Assembly (NCBI GenBank): GCA_025531455.1
Contig: JAMYHL010000092.1
Coordinates: 62,001 to 126,000 of the forward strand
Source of the DNA: Apiotrichum sp. Y4204
Taxonomy: Eukaryota; Basidiomycota; Tremellomycetes; Trichosporonales; Trichosporonaceae
Length of the DNA stretch: 64,000 nt
Direction: 5' to 3'
Below, in pieces: positions 13,595 to 24,995 of the stretch (its first letter is position 1; each line of letters starts with the position of its first letter). The notes under the pieces were generated by a model that had not been told where the DNA came from, made no database searches, and was given only the letters and a program-made list of their open reading frames with translations. The translations under genes and the position numbers were made by a program.

Positions 13595-14117
13595 GGGGCA
13601 TAGACAGGAGCTCCATACTTCGTGGCTGGATGGCATTGTATGATATGAGCGTGCTGCCCGGACTACTGACGATGGGAAGTGAGGGGCACACAATTTACCC
13701 GTGAACTCCTTCCCGGCGATCTCTGACTACCGTTGGACCCCTCGGCCTTCACATCTCTATTCACTGAACTCTACAAAGTTTGACCTGATTACGTCCCTCA
13801 AGTCATAAGCGGCCGTGATGAGGAAGGTACGTCTTGGTCCATCTTAGGGTCGAGAGGAGAGACTGCAACAGTGCCGGCGCCTGCCCTACCAAGGATGTGC
13901 TCCCTGCGAGTTGCAACTGCGCCCAATCATGCAGGGAAATACTGCATACTTGCAGAACTCCTCTGGGACAGAATGCCGCCGGGTACTGCCCATGCGGGCC
14001 ATGCTTGCACTCGCGATCTTGTGGCACGCGGTGGGCGAGGCCGCTAGGCCCGGTTCTTAACGCGGTCATCGCGCTCACGCCCAGGGGGACTGGGAGAAGC
14101 AAAAATGTATTGCGGAT
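13595..14117. other. Intergenic, RPB5 to tRNA-Ala
   Basis: This stretch holds the RPB5 3' region and the downstream side of the minus-strand tRNA. A T5 run on the minus strand at 14101-14105 (AAAAA on +) fits a Pol III terminator for the tRNA. Nothing else is recognised. Confidence 0.5.
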
Positions 14118-14197
14118 GGACGAGTTAGGAATCGAACCAAAGACCTTTCCAAATCACAAATGCGAATGGAACGCTCTACCAACTGAGCTACACGCCC
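14118..14197 (-). tRNA. tRNA-Ala (CGC), with 8-nt intron
   Basis: On the minus strand the sequence folds as a cloverleaf: acceptor GGGCGTG/CTCGTCC, D-arm GCTC/GAGC, anticodon stem TTCCA/TGGAA, loop reading TT-CGC-A, and T-loop TTCGATT. The acceptor contains a G3:U70 wobble, the classic alanine identity element, which agrees with anticodon CGC. An 8-nt intron (TTTGTGAT) sits after position 37. The T-stem has a T51:T63 mismatch shared with the Ala gene near 60.4 kb. A T5 terminator follows immediately. Confidence 0.93.
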
Positions 14198-14446
14198 GCC
14201 ACTGAATTTTTGAAACTGCGCTTCTCCGCCTCCGAAAACAGTTCAATCTCACACCATTCCCCGACTTCCGTCTTCCAACAACGATTTGTTGCTCAACGTC
14301 TCTGGTGATTCGTCTCGATGCTTCACGATCACACTTAGAGCAAAGACATTAAGCACCCATGAAAAAGCAAAGGAAAACAGAAGAAACTCCTTGCAACGAG
14401 CTACAAGAACTCTAGCCGGACCGAAATTCACTGGTTTTTCGCCCTG

Positions 14447-15349
14447 TTAATCCTTAGGTCCCAAGGCACCCATAGGCATGAAGCGTGCGAACGGGTGGTC
14501 CAGCTCGAGGAGGAGCATCGCAGTGGCATTCCAGAAGAGGTTGAAGGCGACGACCATGAAGAATCCGCCCGCGGCCTGGTGTCAGACATACCACAAATGC
14601 GGGTATCATCTGAACTCACGGTGACCAGCTTCATTTTACCTGTGATGAGACCCGCGCCGAACACGATATGGAGGATGTTGACCCAGCCGAGGGACGAGAC
14701 GACGGCGACGGCCGTGCGCTGCGACCCGATCATGATGATGACCATGGCGCCCATCGTGACGAGAAGGTACGTCCCTGTTGCGGCGTTGACGATCTCGGGT
14801 GTCCGTGCGGCGTCCTCGCCCAGCGCGGCTTGCACGCTTGGTCCGATGCTGCCATTAGCTCTTGCTGAATTTGCAGACGCACCTCGCCCATGGGAGGAAC
14901 ATGCATGCCAGGCCGGTGAGGACACCTGCGGTCGTGACGAATAGTGCGGCGCCGAAGGTGTTTCCGCAGAAGACCTCCACAATGCCCGCCAGGAAGGTCA
15001 TGAACACGCCCATTGGCAGGCCTGTAAGTAGCCAGCCATTGGGCACGGTTGTGTGGCGCGTCTGATGTCAGTGTTGGAGGACATGGCAACGCACGTTGAG
15101 AAGAAGCAGGCCAAGTACCCAACATGTCGAGCCGATGCTGTACGCTGCCAGAGGGATCGGGAGGGCAAGCTTGCGGTGCACGCCGCTCACCGGAAGACCT
15201 GGCTGGTGGGTCTCGAGAATGTGTCCGTGGGCAGTGAGCTGGCGCTCGAGGCGGGCAAACCGCTGGTCATAGCTGTCCCCGTTGGCCTGGGTACTGTCGT
15301 CGCTGACAGAGTATGTCCCGTTCCCGCGAGTCTCAAGGTCGTTCGGCAT
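14447..15349 (-). CDS. GPR1/FUN34/YaaH-family membrane protein (acetate/ammonium transporter type)
   Basis: Predicted six-helix plasma-membrane transporter of the family of yeast Ady2 and E. coli SatP, which carry acetate and related small ions. The spliced protein is 263 aa from exons 15095-15349, 14883-15061, 14620-14848 and 14447-14575. About 60 hydrophilic N-terminal residues precede the helices, as in fungal members. Visible family features are GNTFGAALFV after helix 2 and the late AGGFFMVVAF segment before the final helix. The usual NPAPLGL signature is not intact: the aligned stretch reads LALPIPLAA. It is head to head with the next gene, which belongs to the same family. The assignment rests on helix layout and partial motifs, so the family is fairly sure and the substrate is not. 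Confidence 0.78.
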
Positions 15350-16092
15350 GGTGCTCTGATGAATACTACAGTGACTGATGCCTAAAGCCGTAGATGTTAT
15401 AACAGTGGTTGTGAACGCACAACCCGGGACCTCCGAACGAGTGGCTGACGTCCACTCGCGGCGTTCTGGAGAACGCGGTTTTCCCACAAACGCACATCCA
15501 TAGGCAGTGAGCGCAACAGAAACCTGTGGCACAGGCAGAACCAAGACGTCCAAACAACGCACTTGTTAACTCCGGGTCCCCGCCAAACAATAATCTTCTC
15601 TTGAGAGGATGACGATATCTTTCCGAGAGGATCACTGTGGGGCTGGCTTTGATCGTGGCTATTTCCGACTCACCTGACTATCTGTCTCACATGATCACCG
15701 CAATACCAATGCGTCGGCCTCTCGTTTACTGCATGAACACGCCTCCATGAAGAGGGTAGATCGCTTAAACCAGGCACCGGCTGGCCAACAAGGTCGCCTG
15801 ACACGGGTCTCGGCCTTCTCAACTGTGCCGATTCGGCCGTTCTCAGGACCTAGTAATGCGGGGATATCGATTGTCGGTCTTCTCCAGGTCATGTACCGAG
15901 TTTCATTGGCCCATTGACAGAGGTAGAGTGATCACCACCCGGAAGAACATGCCGGCGCCGGGGCTCCCGCCACAGTCGTCGTTCGTGCTCCCCCATGAGG
16001 GACTCAAGGCATGCACATATGTAGCGACGCGAGTTACAAGGTGCCCCAATGATCCAGACTGCAACCTCTTCACGACAAACATCAAAACCACC
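15350..16092. promoter_or_regulatory. Shared divergent promoter of the GPR1/FUN34-type pair
   Basis: A 743-bp gap lies between two divergent start codons of the same transporter family. The layout suggests joint control. I see no coding exon and no site that I can name with confidence. Confidence 0.5.
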
Positions 16093-17028
16093 ATGTCGTC
16101 GCCACATCTAGTGCCGGAGTTGAAGGGAGGGATGGACCTCAAGCCAGCGCTCACTCCCGGTGGCCACATCGCGACGACGTCGCAGTCGCCTGCGTTTCCG
16201 GACTTCCACCGGTGAGCTCTGCGCGTTAACGAGCTGGCTGACAATGACAGGAAATTTGCCGACCCAAGCCCGTTCGCATGGCTCGGACTCGGCGCGTGCT
16301 TCGTCATGCAGGGCATGGTGTTCGTCGAGGCGAACAAGCTTAGTCTGCGGTATCACAGTGTGGTTGTTGCGCCAGCTGCGGGACTGGGCTTCCTCATGTT
16401 GACGATTGCGACAATTATAGAGTAAGTGTGTTGTGTGCATTGTGGTGAATCGTGGATTCATATGTGGCATTGTATTCGATTACTCTCATTGTGCTCGACT
16501 CTCTCTTCGCGAACGCTCCCGCTGACTCCCAGATATCTCTCAGGTCGCACCTTCGCAGCAACCATGTTCGGCGTGTACGGCGGATACTGGGGCGGCTTCT
16601 TGGTGCTGAACGTCCCTTGGTTCGGCCTCACGGGCTCGTACACGGGCACGACGCCGAACATCTACGCGCCCGGCGGCGCCGCTGCGAATGAGCTCAACTC
16701 GGTGACAGGCATCTGGCTCTCCAGTACGTGACACCCTGGTAACCTTCTGACAGCAGCGTTTGTCATTCTCACATTCTTCTTCATCGTCGGCGCCACGCGC
16801 CAGTCCGCCACCGTCCTTGCCACACTTGTTTCCATGGAACTCTTCTTCATCCTCGCCATGTGCTTCTACTTTACCGAGGCGACACACATGTCTCTCGCCA
16901 AGGCCGCTGGCGCGTTCGGAATCCTCACGGGCCTCTTTGCATGGTATGATGCCTTGGCCGCACTGTGCACGCCTAGCAACGCGTGGTTTACCCTCCCCAC
17001 ATTCGAGTTTGTGGGGCGCGACCGGTAG
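16093..17028 (+). CDS. GPR1/FUN34/YaaH-family membrane protein, divergent partner
   Basis: Second member of the acetate/ammonium transporter-type family. The spliced protein is 250 aa from exons 16093-16211, 16251-16421, 16533-16723 and 16757-17028. After a hydrophilic N-terminus of about 40 residues the first helix starts at FADPSPFAWLGLGAC, where canonical members read NPAPLGL. The segment RTFAATMFGVYGGYWGGF matches the family GNTFGATxFxSYGxFW region and keeps the aromatic YGGYW. Later helices include FVILTFFFIVGATRQS and AAGAFGILTGLFAWYDALA, typical of the C-terminal half. The acceptor before exon 4 could lie three bases earlier, adding one Ala. A duplication with the divergent neighbour is plausible, but the two copies are far apart in sequence. 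Confidence 0.83.
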
Positions 17029-17339
17029 GCCATCGTTTGCCGATGGTATAAGGAATGTATAGATGATACGGGCCGATGACAAGAAGGAAAATAATGAGAT
17101 AGGCAGCGATGAAGGCAAACACAGTACTTGCTACTTACTCTGAAATTGACTGAAACGGTCGCAGGACTGAAGACCGCAGGAGCCGAGCCCCCTCCTTTTG
17201 CTCATCTTTCCTGTCTCCTCATTAAGGCAGCTCGCGATTTCGCGACCGTCCCTCGCGCCCTCGCGCCCTCGCCTCCCATGTCCCCCAGCTGTGAATTTCA
17301 CTCACAGAAAAAGGATTCGCGCTCCAAAGAGCGCTGCGT

Positions 17340-17427
17340 TGACGTTTGGCGGGGTCGAACCGCCGACCTCATGCGTAACGCTGTTCGAGTGTTAAGCATG
17401 CGCTCTAACCAACTGAGCTAAATCGCC
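17340..17427 (-). tRNA. tRNA-Val (AAC), with 14-nt intron
   Basis: Minus-strand cloverleaf: D-arm GCTC/GAGC, anticodon stem CATGC/GCATG, loop TT-AAC-A then a 14-nt intron and C38, T-arm GGCGG-TTCGACC-CCGCC. The acceptor GGCGATT/AAACGTC pairs with one A:A mismatch and one G:U. Anticodon AAC gives valine. A T5 run on the minus strand at 17308-17312 is the likely Pol III terminator. The acceptor mismatch slightly lowers confidence that this copy is optimal. Confidence 0.85.
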
Positions 17428-17869
17428 TTAATGACAGGTTGTGGGGGCGCCGATCTCCGCCGATCGGCCGCGTATCCGTTGTTGACGGAGACGCTGGACG
17501 ACATGCGCCACTCTGAGCCACTGGGGACACCCCCCTGCCAGAAGCACTGATGGTACGCCGCCACGATTGGAGGTAAGGCTTGACAGCTCCGACTTGGTGT
17601 GATAGGTCAGTCCGGAGTGCAGACTTGATGACGACGAGCGACGCATGTGGGCTGGAGTGGTGGGTGACTAGCGCCCCACGAGATCTTTGGGTTGGGGCTG
17701 GGCGCGGTAGTCACCGGTCAGTCCGCATGAAGCGACTCACACCTGCGAAAAGAGGAACCACACATCCCTTTGCAGCTCCAAGGACGCGTTGAGCGCTCCT
17801 CAAAAGGACTCAAAATTCCCATACTTCCGCGTGGTCGTCGCGGACCTGTATAATAAATCGCAGATCCAG

Positions 17870-17975
17870 GTCGAACTGGACTTGGCAGTAGAACACCGTG
17901 TTACAAGCAACGCGGGTTCGAACCTTGCAAAGAAAAGGCCTAACAGTCGACCCTCCAGGGAGGGCGCGCCTTTTT
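17870..17975 (+). ncRNA. Candidate Pol III transcript with 3' hairpin
   Basis: A perfect palindromic B-box-like GGTTCGAACC at 17915-17924 is followed by a strong nested hairpin. The outer arms are AAAAGGC (17933-17939) and GCCTTTT (17968-17974); the inner arms are CCCTCC (17951-17956) and GGAGGG (17959-17964). A T5 run closes the unit. This is the arrangement of a small Pol III RNA. It does not fold as a tRNA because no acceptor pairing exists. The A-box (TTGGCAGTAG near 17882) is poor and the 5' end is a guess. I know of no named RNA matching it. Confidence 0.35.
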
Positions 17976-18662
17976 GTGTTGTCTCTAGCGGCGTAGTAAA
18001 TGGTGCGAAGGGGCGCGCGCCGGGCATGAATGTGGGTGCGGCACGACGTATCGTTGGTGTCATGGTGTCGAACGTACCTGCGTCAAACACGGCTTTTCGT
18101 TCTTCGATGATAGATGTGTGCGCAGATCGTACTATGGGCGACCTCATGGTGGCAGAACGCGTCAGTAGAGGACTCAGAACGTTCCGGCCCTTCAGTGCAT
18201 GTGGCACCGGCGAGCCACAATTTTGTTCCTATCCCGAGTGTCTGGCACCATAAATTAAAGTGTGTTCACGCTTTCAAGGACTAGCCTGATAAGCTGATAT
18301 TCGCGGCGCGCGCCGCTCCCGAAACAGTAGTGATCTGCGAAACCTCGGTGTTCTAGAGTAGACCATGGAGTGATAGCCCACCTCATCCGGTCAGAGATAT
18401 CAGCAACACGCTAAACGGGTGGGCATCGCGGCGCCCACGGAATGTGATGGTCGCGGCTGGACATGTGGGTAGGCACCGAGCCGCGGTAAACGCGCTATCT
18501 CTGCGTGAGCATGACGCGTCTGGGGGCGTACGGCGTGAACGAGTGGCACTCGCGATTATAGGGCATGGCCCATCGCACGGACCTGGTGTTCTGGCTGCGC
18601 AAATCAGAAGACAGGTTAGGATAATTACGGATCTTCTACATGTCCGTGCGTCGAGACCCTTA

Positions 18663-18690
18663 CGACGCGTTCGACGCGTTTGACGCGTCG
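18663..18690. promoter_or_regulatory. Three phased ACGCGT (MCB-type) sites
   Basis: Three copies of the palindrome ACGCGT lie within about 25 bp, repeating every 9 bp as GACGCGTTY units, and a fourth lies about 150 bp upstream. ACGCGT is the MluI cell-cycle box bound by the Mbp1/Swi6 (MBF) family in fungi. No gene start is recognised beside it, so function is open. Confidence 0.4.
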
Positions 18691-18938
18691 GTGGCAAACG
18701 ATCCACAAAGCGACGATACTCGTCGACTCACCCGCGTGCGCGCGTGCTCTGACCGCACCGATCTCCGATGTGGCCAGAGAGCATCAGATGAGCTCAGCGC
18801 CCGCATACAGCGCACCGCACGCACACGATACACGCACCGCACACCTAATCCACCTTCGTTTGATGTCCCCCAGGTGTTTGTCACCTCACTAGCGCGCCAG
18901 CCACTCACACAATCAGTCTCACACTAGCCCAGCGAACC

Positions 18939-19115
18939 CCAGCGACCTCAAACGGCGCCGGACCCCCCCCATCTATCAGCCAACATCCCATAGTGCACTG
19001 GTTACTATCGGAGAATTCCCCGTGTCCGACGAGGTGGGCTAGCAGGCGGCCTGATCCACCCCTGCGAGAGGACGTAAGAGGATAGTTGCCTAGCATGCCT
19101 CGAACCTCTTTTTGC
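18939..19115 (-). repeat. Dispersed repeat, copy A
   Basis: Reverse-complement match to copy B at 53209-53384, about 175 bp with only a handful of differences (roughly 95% identical by eye, and the first 120 bp nearly identical). Read on the minus strand it starts GCAAAAAGAGGTTCGAGG. Similarity continues, much more diverged, on the 19116-19290 side, where both copies carry a GATTCGAACA motif. It is non-coding as far as I can see. Confidence 0.85.
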
Positions 19116-22100
19116 ATGTGCCCACGGCATACACTCACGCCCGGCATGCATGCGTGTGGGGCTGATGGGGCCCGTGCGGGGCTTGCTTGGGGACGTGTGG
19201 GGCAGACAGGGATTTGCGGGGCGCCACAGGGAAGCGGCGCCGATCTCCAGATCGTGTGTTCGAATCTGCGGATCAAGGCCGTAGCGTTTTAAGATAAGAG
19301 GTTTTGTGATAGGCGTGACCCTGCCCCATACGCGATCCCCCAGGATCATACGACACAAAACTCTGACGAGTCCAGCTTGGGATGATGTCGACCAAGGTAG
19401 TGCACGTGTGCAAAAGTCAAACGTGCTTGTGCTCGAGGCCATTGAATCGCTCATGAAAACCGAACGGACAGTCGCGGGCAGGGGTGACAGAGGGGCAGCG
19501 AAAGACTGAAAGGAAGAGGGGAGAAGAGGCGAAGGCGGCCAGCAAAAGGGGGCAAATGGAGAGCGATGCGTGGCATGTTGTGGCTAGGCGTGACATGAAG
19601 AAGAAAGGCGCGACGACAAGCAGAGCATCGTCGAAGAAACGCGTGGTAGACTCAACTGTATGCCGCATGAATTGGAGATCGCGAGGCCGCAAGACAGCAC
19701 GCCGATCTGCAATTTACGATCATCACGAGGCAGAGGGCACACCACCGGCCACCGACAAGGGAGGGATCAAGCGTCGTCGACGGGCGACGAGGCAACGAGT
19801 GGCCAGCACCGGCCACAAACCGCAATGGGGCTTAGGAGGAGAGAGTGATAATGGGAGCGAGACGGCCAACAGTCAACCGGACCACGGACCGCGGACCCCA
19901 CGATGGGAGTGATCCGAGAGATCGAGGATTGAGGATGTATGGTTCGTCGGATCCGCAATAGCGGCCACAACTCCTTTCGATCAATGATTAGCGAAGTGGC
20001 GTTTGAATGTGAGGGGTAGCCTAGTGCCATTGCGTAAAGGAAGATGATGAATCAGATGATCATGATCTGCAGGACTGCAGATCGTCCGGTGCTAATAGTT
20101 CAAGGGCAGGTTCCCTCCTCCTGGATCTTCGGAGGCGCGAACCTGATCGGCCTTCACCCTAAGGATCGGAGTGAGAGCTATCCGGTACCAAGGATCAAAG
20201 GATCAGGGATATCCGCGACTGATAGCCGGACAAGTGCTGCGGCTCCACTTTGTCGCCTGCGGCCCCGCATCTCGGCCTCGCCCCCCGCGCCTCGCCTATA
20301 CCCACTGTACCACTGCACCCATCCAGCGAGGGTCCGACCGTGACGCGAGGAAGGTACAGCCGAGACGCGTGCTCGGAGGCTGCTCGAGCAATGTGCCAAG
20401 GGCCAAGGGCACGACCCAGATCGCGTGGTTGCCATCCGGGTCTCGCTCTGGTAGGTAGTCTCGGATGCGCCGCAGACCCAAGTCGGACGCGTGGCGCACC
20501 AGCCCAATGGCTGCTTTGTCGAAGTACCAATCCAGCAACAAGCCGCGTTGACTACGCTCTGCCATTCTCGGTCATAGACAGAATGAGTTTCTGGATCAGC
20601 GTAAGCTCATCTCGAGGATCGAGAATCGTGATCGTCGACCACGACAGGCATGGACAAGAAGGCAATCCCCCTGGCCCCTGGGCCTCTTGGCCGCTCGGTT
20701 CGCTGCGGTCTTGGCCCCTTGACCTGTCGATCCAGGCCCTGCCTTCAAGGTAAGCAGATCCGGAGCCGGGCGAGGCATCGATTCGGGGTGGCGGGCCTCG
20801 GACATGTGAACAGCGGGCTGCGGCAGTGGCACGCGAGTGCACAGACACCAACCCCGGAGAACGGGTCAAGTGCGGAAAAGGACATGGGACAAGAGCAAGG
20901 GGCGCAAGCGTGCAAGCGCACGTTGCGGCATTGTCAGAAACCTTGGTTAGTCTTGGTCAGGCTTGGCGCTCGGAAGCTCGGATCGCGACGCGCAGAGTAC
21001 GTGTTCCAGCGCGATTGTACGCGAGAGGTCGATAACGGGTATTGACGCGCCTCAATAGCCGCAAGCTCAAAGACATAAACGATCTCGTGCTGCCCACCTG
21101 TCGAGCTGACGATATCCGAAGCGAGGGGGCCAGTCGGAGACAGAGCCGATGATCCGAAGTTTATGCGGGGCCCAGGGCATCGGGTCTGGCATGCTGGGCC
21201 TCCTGGGCGTGCTGGGGCAAGAAAAGAGATGAAGGCATCGGAACTGCAGCGGGAGGAGAGACAGGGAGAACAGTCTTGTCTCGAATTGCGAGCTGTGAAC
21301 CTGAATGGCCCGGGAATCGCGATGGCGCGCGCCATGCAGCTATTTGCAGCCCGGGCATAATGACGGGAATGTCAAGAGCACAGACGACAAGCCGCGAGGC
21401 GTCGCGTGATGTCAGAACGTGCGCTGAAGGGTCAAAGCGGAACACTGATTCAGGTGTTGGATGTGGATCATCAAGGAGACGGATCTGTCTCCGATGAGCC
21501 AACAGAGGAGTCGGTGAGGGGGATCGAATACTGTGAACGCGCAATTGTTGTAGTGACGGCGGCCGGCAGGCTCGTTGCCCGCGTGGGGCCAACGGACCAT
21601 CGTTGTCGGTGCCTTGCCAATTAGGCTGGCCGCTGGCTGGGACCTGGGGTCTGGAGGCGGCGGCGCTGATGCCGCAAACCTTGTTCAGTTGGTGCGTGGG
21701 ATCTGGTCGCGGCCTCTGGCTGTACGTGTTCCGAGACTGCTCTGTGCACTGTGATCTACGGATTAAGCTACCATTGCCAAGGACCGTGCTTGGCGTGTCA
21801 ACACCTGTGCGTGCGCGCAAGTTGTCAGTCCTGAATGGCGTTTGGGCACCGTACTGGCCCCGCACAAACGTCGTTGGTCTCTCGGTGAACGATTCGGTGC
21901 CATGCTCGCCACGCCGCGGGCCGCCGGCGTCGCCCCACCTGTTCAGTCGTGTGTGATCGCCAAGTATATGACGCTTGGCGAGCCCAAGCTGACGACGGGC
22001 TGGGCGACGGGATCGCTTGGCATCGGGAAAGGGCTATTGAGCACGCCAGCTCCATGAGGGGGAGGGTCCAGGGCATGAACCCGGGGGAATCCCAGAAAGG

Positions 22101-24477
22101 CAGAGCTGCACATGAGTGCACCAATGGCCAATTTACAAAGGCACCACGAGGCACGCGTTGCGGTTGCATGAGCGGTTGCTACCCTGGCTACCCCGGTGGC
22201 CCCGATTGGCCCCGCACTGTTGACCAGCGGCCACAGCTAATTGGGTCGGGGGAACTAGACGAGATGATACGAGAGGGAGGGTGGTGGAGTCGGGCTAGTC
22301 GGAAGGCAGCACGACAGTGACATGGAAACGAGACTGTGAAAGACGCAAAAAAAGGTCTCGGGACTCAGGGGACCTTTGGGCCTCGGCGTCCTACCGGTTA
22401 CCGGATTGTGCCCTAGACTTGTCGGTCTGGGCGGTTGGCTCATTTGCGCACGCGCTGCAGTGACAATCTGCGCTCTGCCAGAGTGCAGGAATCGCTAACG
22501 CAAACGTCCGTGACGATCGTTCCCCCCCTCTACCTCCATTAGCATCTACCGCCCCCTCTCTGGGGCCTCGGTCAGCGGGGTGCGGGGCAGGGTGGGGCCG
22601 GCTGTTGCAGCATCGTCATGAATCATGGAGACAGATGTCGTAGTTTATGTGACCAAAAAAGGTGCGTCGGAAAAACACACAGCACACAGGTCATGCCACC
22701 AGGCTGCGATCGCAGTAATCTTGGAGCAGAGCGCCGATACCGATGCACCGAACAAGTGGAGGGCGTGCGTGGCGGCAGTGGCTTGTGAGGCCTGGCGGGT
22801 GGAGGCGTGAGAGGCGGCACTGGCAGCACTAGCAAGACCGGGCTCGTGCGCCCGTGCATCCACGGATCCACGGGGTTAGAGACCTCGGATCCTCGGAAGG
22901 AACAGGTAATGAAGCAAAGTGCTGATATGCTGGCGCACAGGAAAAAAGGATCAAGAATCGAGGATGTGCATGTGGGAATAAGTCCGTCGGCCGATCTCCA
23001 CCGAAACAAGGGCCGAGAAGAGGGAATGATGGAACACTCGCTGGCATCAACAGCGTCGGCGTCGCAATGGCTGTTGCGCAGGTGGTGCACCCTCAGTGTG
23101 ATCTGTGATCCAGTAATCCCGGGCCAGTGAGATGCGATGTGTTTCCGAGTCGACTCCGGTTCCAGGCTAATAGGCGCTAAACAGCGGTATCTTGGTGCAT
23201 TCCCCCTGCTGATGTGCTGATGACGACAAATCCCGTGGCCTGTGGGCTTTTCTGCCGAACCTCTCCCCTCAGCCTCTGTCGGTATACGACGAACGGGGGG
23301 GTTCAGGGACAAAAGACAAAACAGGCGAAAATCTCAGCCGCACGTCGGCAAAGACGACGCAGACAGGCGCTGGCGCGCTGCAGGCGCGCCCATCACAGCC
23401 CGCCAAAGAACTCCCTCATCACCAGGGTTTCGGGCCCAAGGAGGAGAGGTATACCGCCCGAACTGCCAGATGCCAGATAATGAGAGCATGTCTGATCTCA
23501 TCCGCCCGGCGAAAAATGTCTGGGGAAATGGATGCCGACTGGACCCAACGTACCGACGTCCGACAGCAAATGAGAGTGCTCGGGTAAACTGATTACCAAT
23601 TACCGGACCCAGAGAGGGAGAGGATCAGTGATCAGTGAGAGAAACAGGCGAGATGAGCGTATCACTGCGGATCAGCGGATCGGCAGCCCAGGCCACAGAA
23701 CGCTGTCACGGGCAAAAGCTCGAAAGGCTGCTAACGCTGTTCCTGTTTGGCACGAGACCCGAGGACACATGTTCCCAGGGCAGAGACCCTGCTTTGCTGC
23801 TTCATCTAGCCTCAGCCTGGAGATAGACTATCCGGTTCTGCCACCCACCAAGATCTGATCGGGCGCTGTTGTCGCTTCCTGGCCACTGGATCACGGTCAT
23901 AAGGGAGGGGTCAGATGGGCCAGTGATCATTGCTCCAGCGATCCAATGCCAGCGAGCTTCCAGTAATGGAGCATGCGTGCAGTCGGGCATCCTCTGTTCT
24001 CCTTGACCAACATAGAACTCTCCGCCTCTCGGTGTCTGGTTCTCCTGTGCGTGCTGTTGGCGGTGTCCTCCCTGCGGCCTGCGGGTCTCCTATCTGTACA
24101 GAGCGCGTAGTGTCCGATATGTCACTGGGCATTCGGAGCAACTGTCTCCTCCTGTTCTGACCCTATTCCTCTGCTCTGTGGCTTGCTCCGAGGGTCCGAG
24201 GACACGGCAAATAATGATCACGCACACCATTTTTCTCTTTCTATGGAACGGAAACGCCATCTGGGAGGTAGGGGGAACGAGGGGAGCAGAGCGGGAAGAG
24301 AGCGACTGGAGAGGCAAGGCGCGGCAAGGGAGAGCAACAGCACTAGGTGCAAGGTGTATGAGGTGTGGTTTTGGGTATTGTGTGGTTGGCTGGTCACATT
24401 TCTTGGCTTGCCGTTGCCGCAGCAGCTGGCTCGCCCGGGCCTGTCAGCTGGGCTCTCAGCACCTGGGCTCTGGGCGG

Positions 24478-24510
24478 AAGTGCGGGGGCTGGGGGGGGAG
24501 AGGGAGGGAG
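24478..24510 (+). other. G-rich tract with G-quadruplex potential
   Basis: Four G-runs of three or more bases (5, 8, 3 and 3) separated by very short spacers lie on the plus strand about 500 bp upstream of the acetyl-CoA synthetase start. A CT dinucleotide run follows. A four-stranded fold is possible from sequence alone. Confidence 0.4.
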
Positions 24511-24995
24511 TGATTGATCTCATCTCTCTCTCTCTGGCTGGCTGCCCGAAACGATGTTTGAAAAGTGGTTCCCCGTGCCCATGCCGCTGTAGCCCCGTAG
24601 CCCCGTAAGCTCCCCCACAAGCAGACGTACACGCGCCCGACCCCACACTCCACTCTGCTACCCCGCCCTGCCCTGCCGCCGTACCGCCCTTGCCAGCTTG
24701 CAGCTTGCCACCTCTCATGCCGCTCGTGCCCCTCATGACCTGGCGCTCTGACGGTATCCAGCCAGGTATCCACCAGCCAGCCAGCCAGCAGCCAGCAGCA
24801 AGCCCTGCATCCCATCCAGCCGGAACAATCGCACAACCCAAATTGACCGTACTCTATCCCCCCCCCGTCCCCCACCCCACACCGTCCTGCGATCCTCTTA
24901 TAATATAATCACCCCCTCCCCCACTCGTCGTCACCATCGCCCCCCCTCTTCCCCCCATCTCCCCCATCTAGCAACCTCTTCACGTCGCAACTATC

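Larger units (their letters stand above)
17428..24995. other. 7.5-kb gene desert
   Basis: I find no protein gene here. Frames of 150-235 codons exist on both strands, but they overlap each other, lack domains and lack codon bias. Features that do stand out are listed separately: a Pol III-like structured element near 17.9 kb, three spaced ACGCGT sites near 18.67 kb, a repeat copy at 18939-19115 with a TTCGAA-containing extension to about 19290, and a G-rich tract near 24.48 kb. The right end is the upstream region of acetyl-CoA synthetase and becomes very C/pyrimidine-rich at 24900-24990. Confidence 0.6.

Noticed and set aside
19190..19290. Degenerate tRNA gene next to repeat copy A
   Set aside because: TGTTCGAATC resembles a T-loop, but the rest does not fold as a cloverleaf; I treat it as part of the repeat extension.
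21161..21865. 234-codon minus-strand open frame in the desert
   Set aside because: Pro/Arg/Ser-rich with no signal, helix pattern or domain; probably chance openness in GC-rich DNA.
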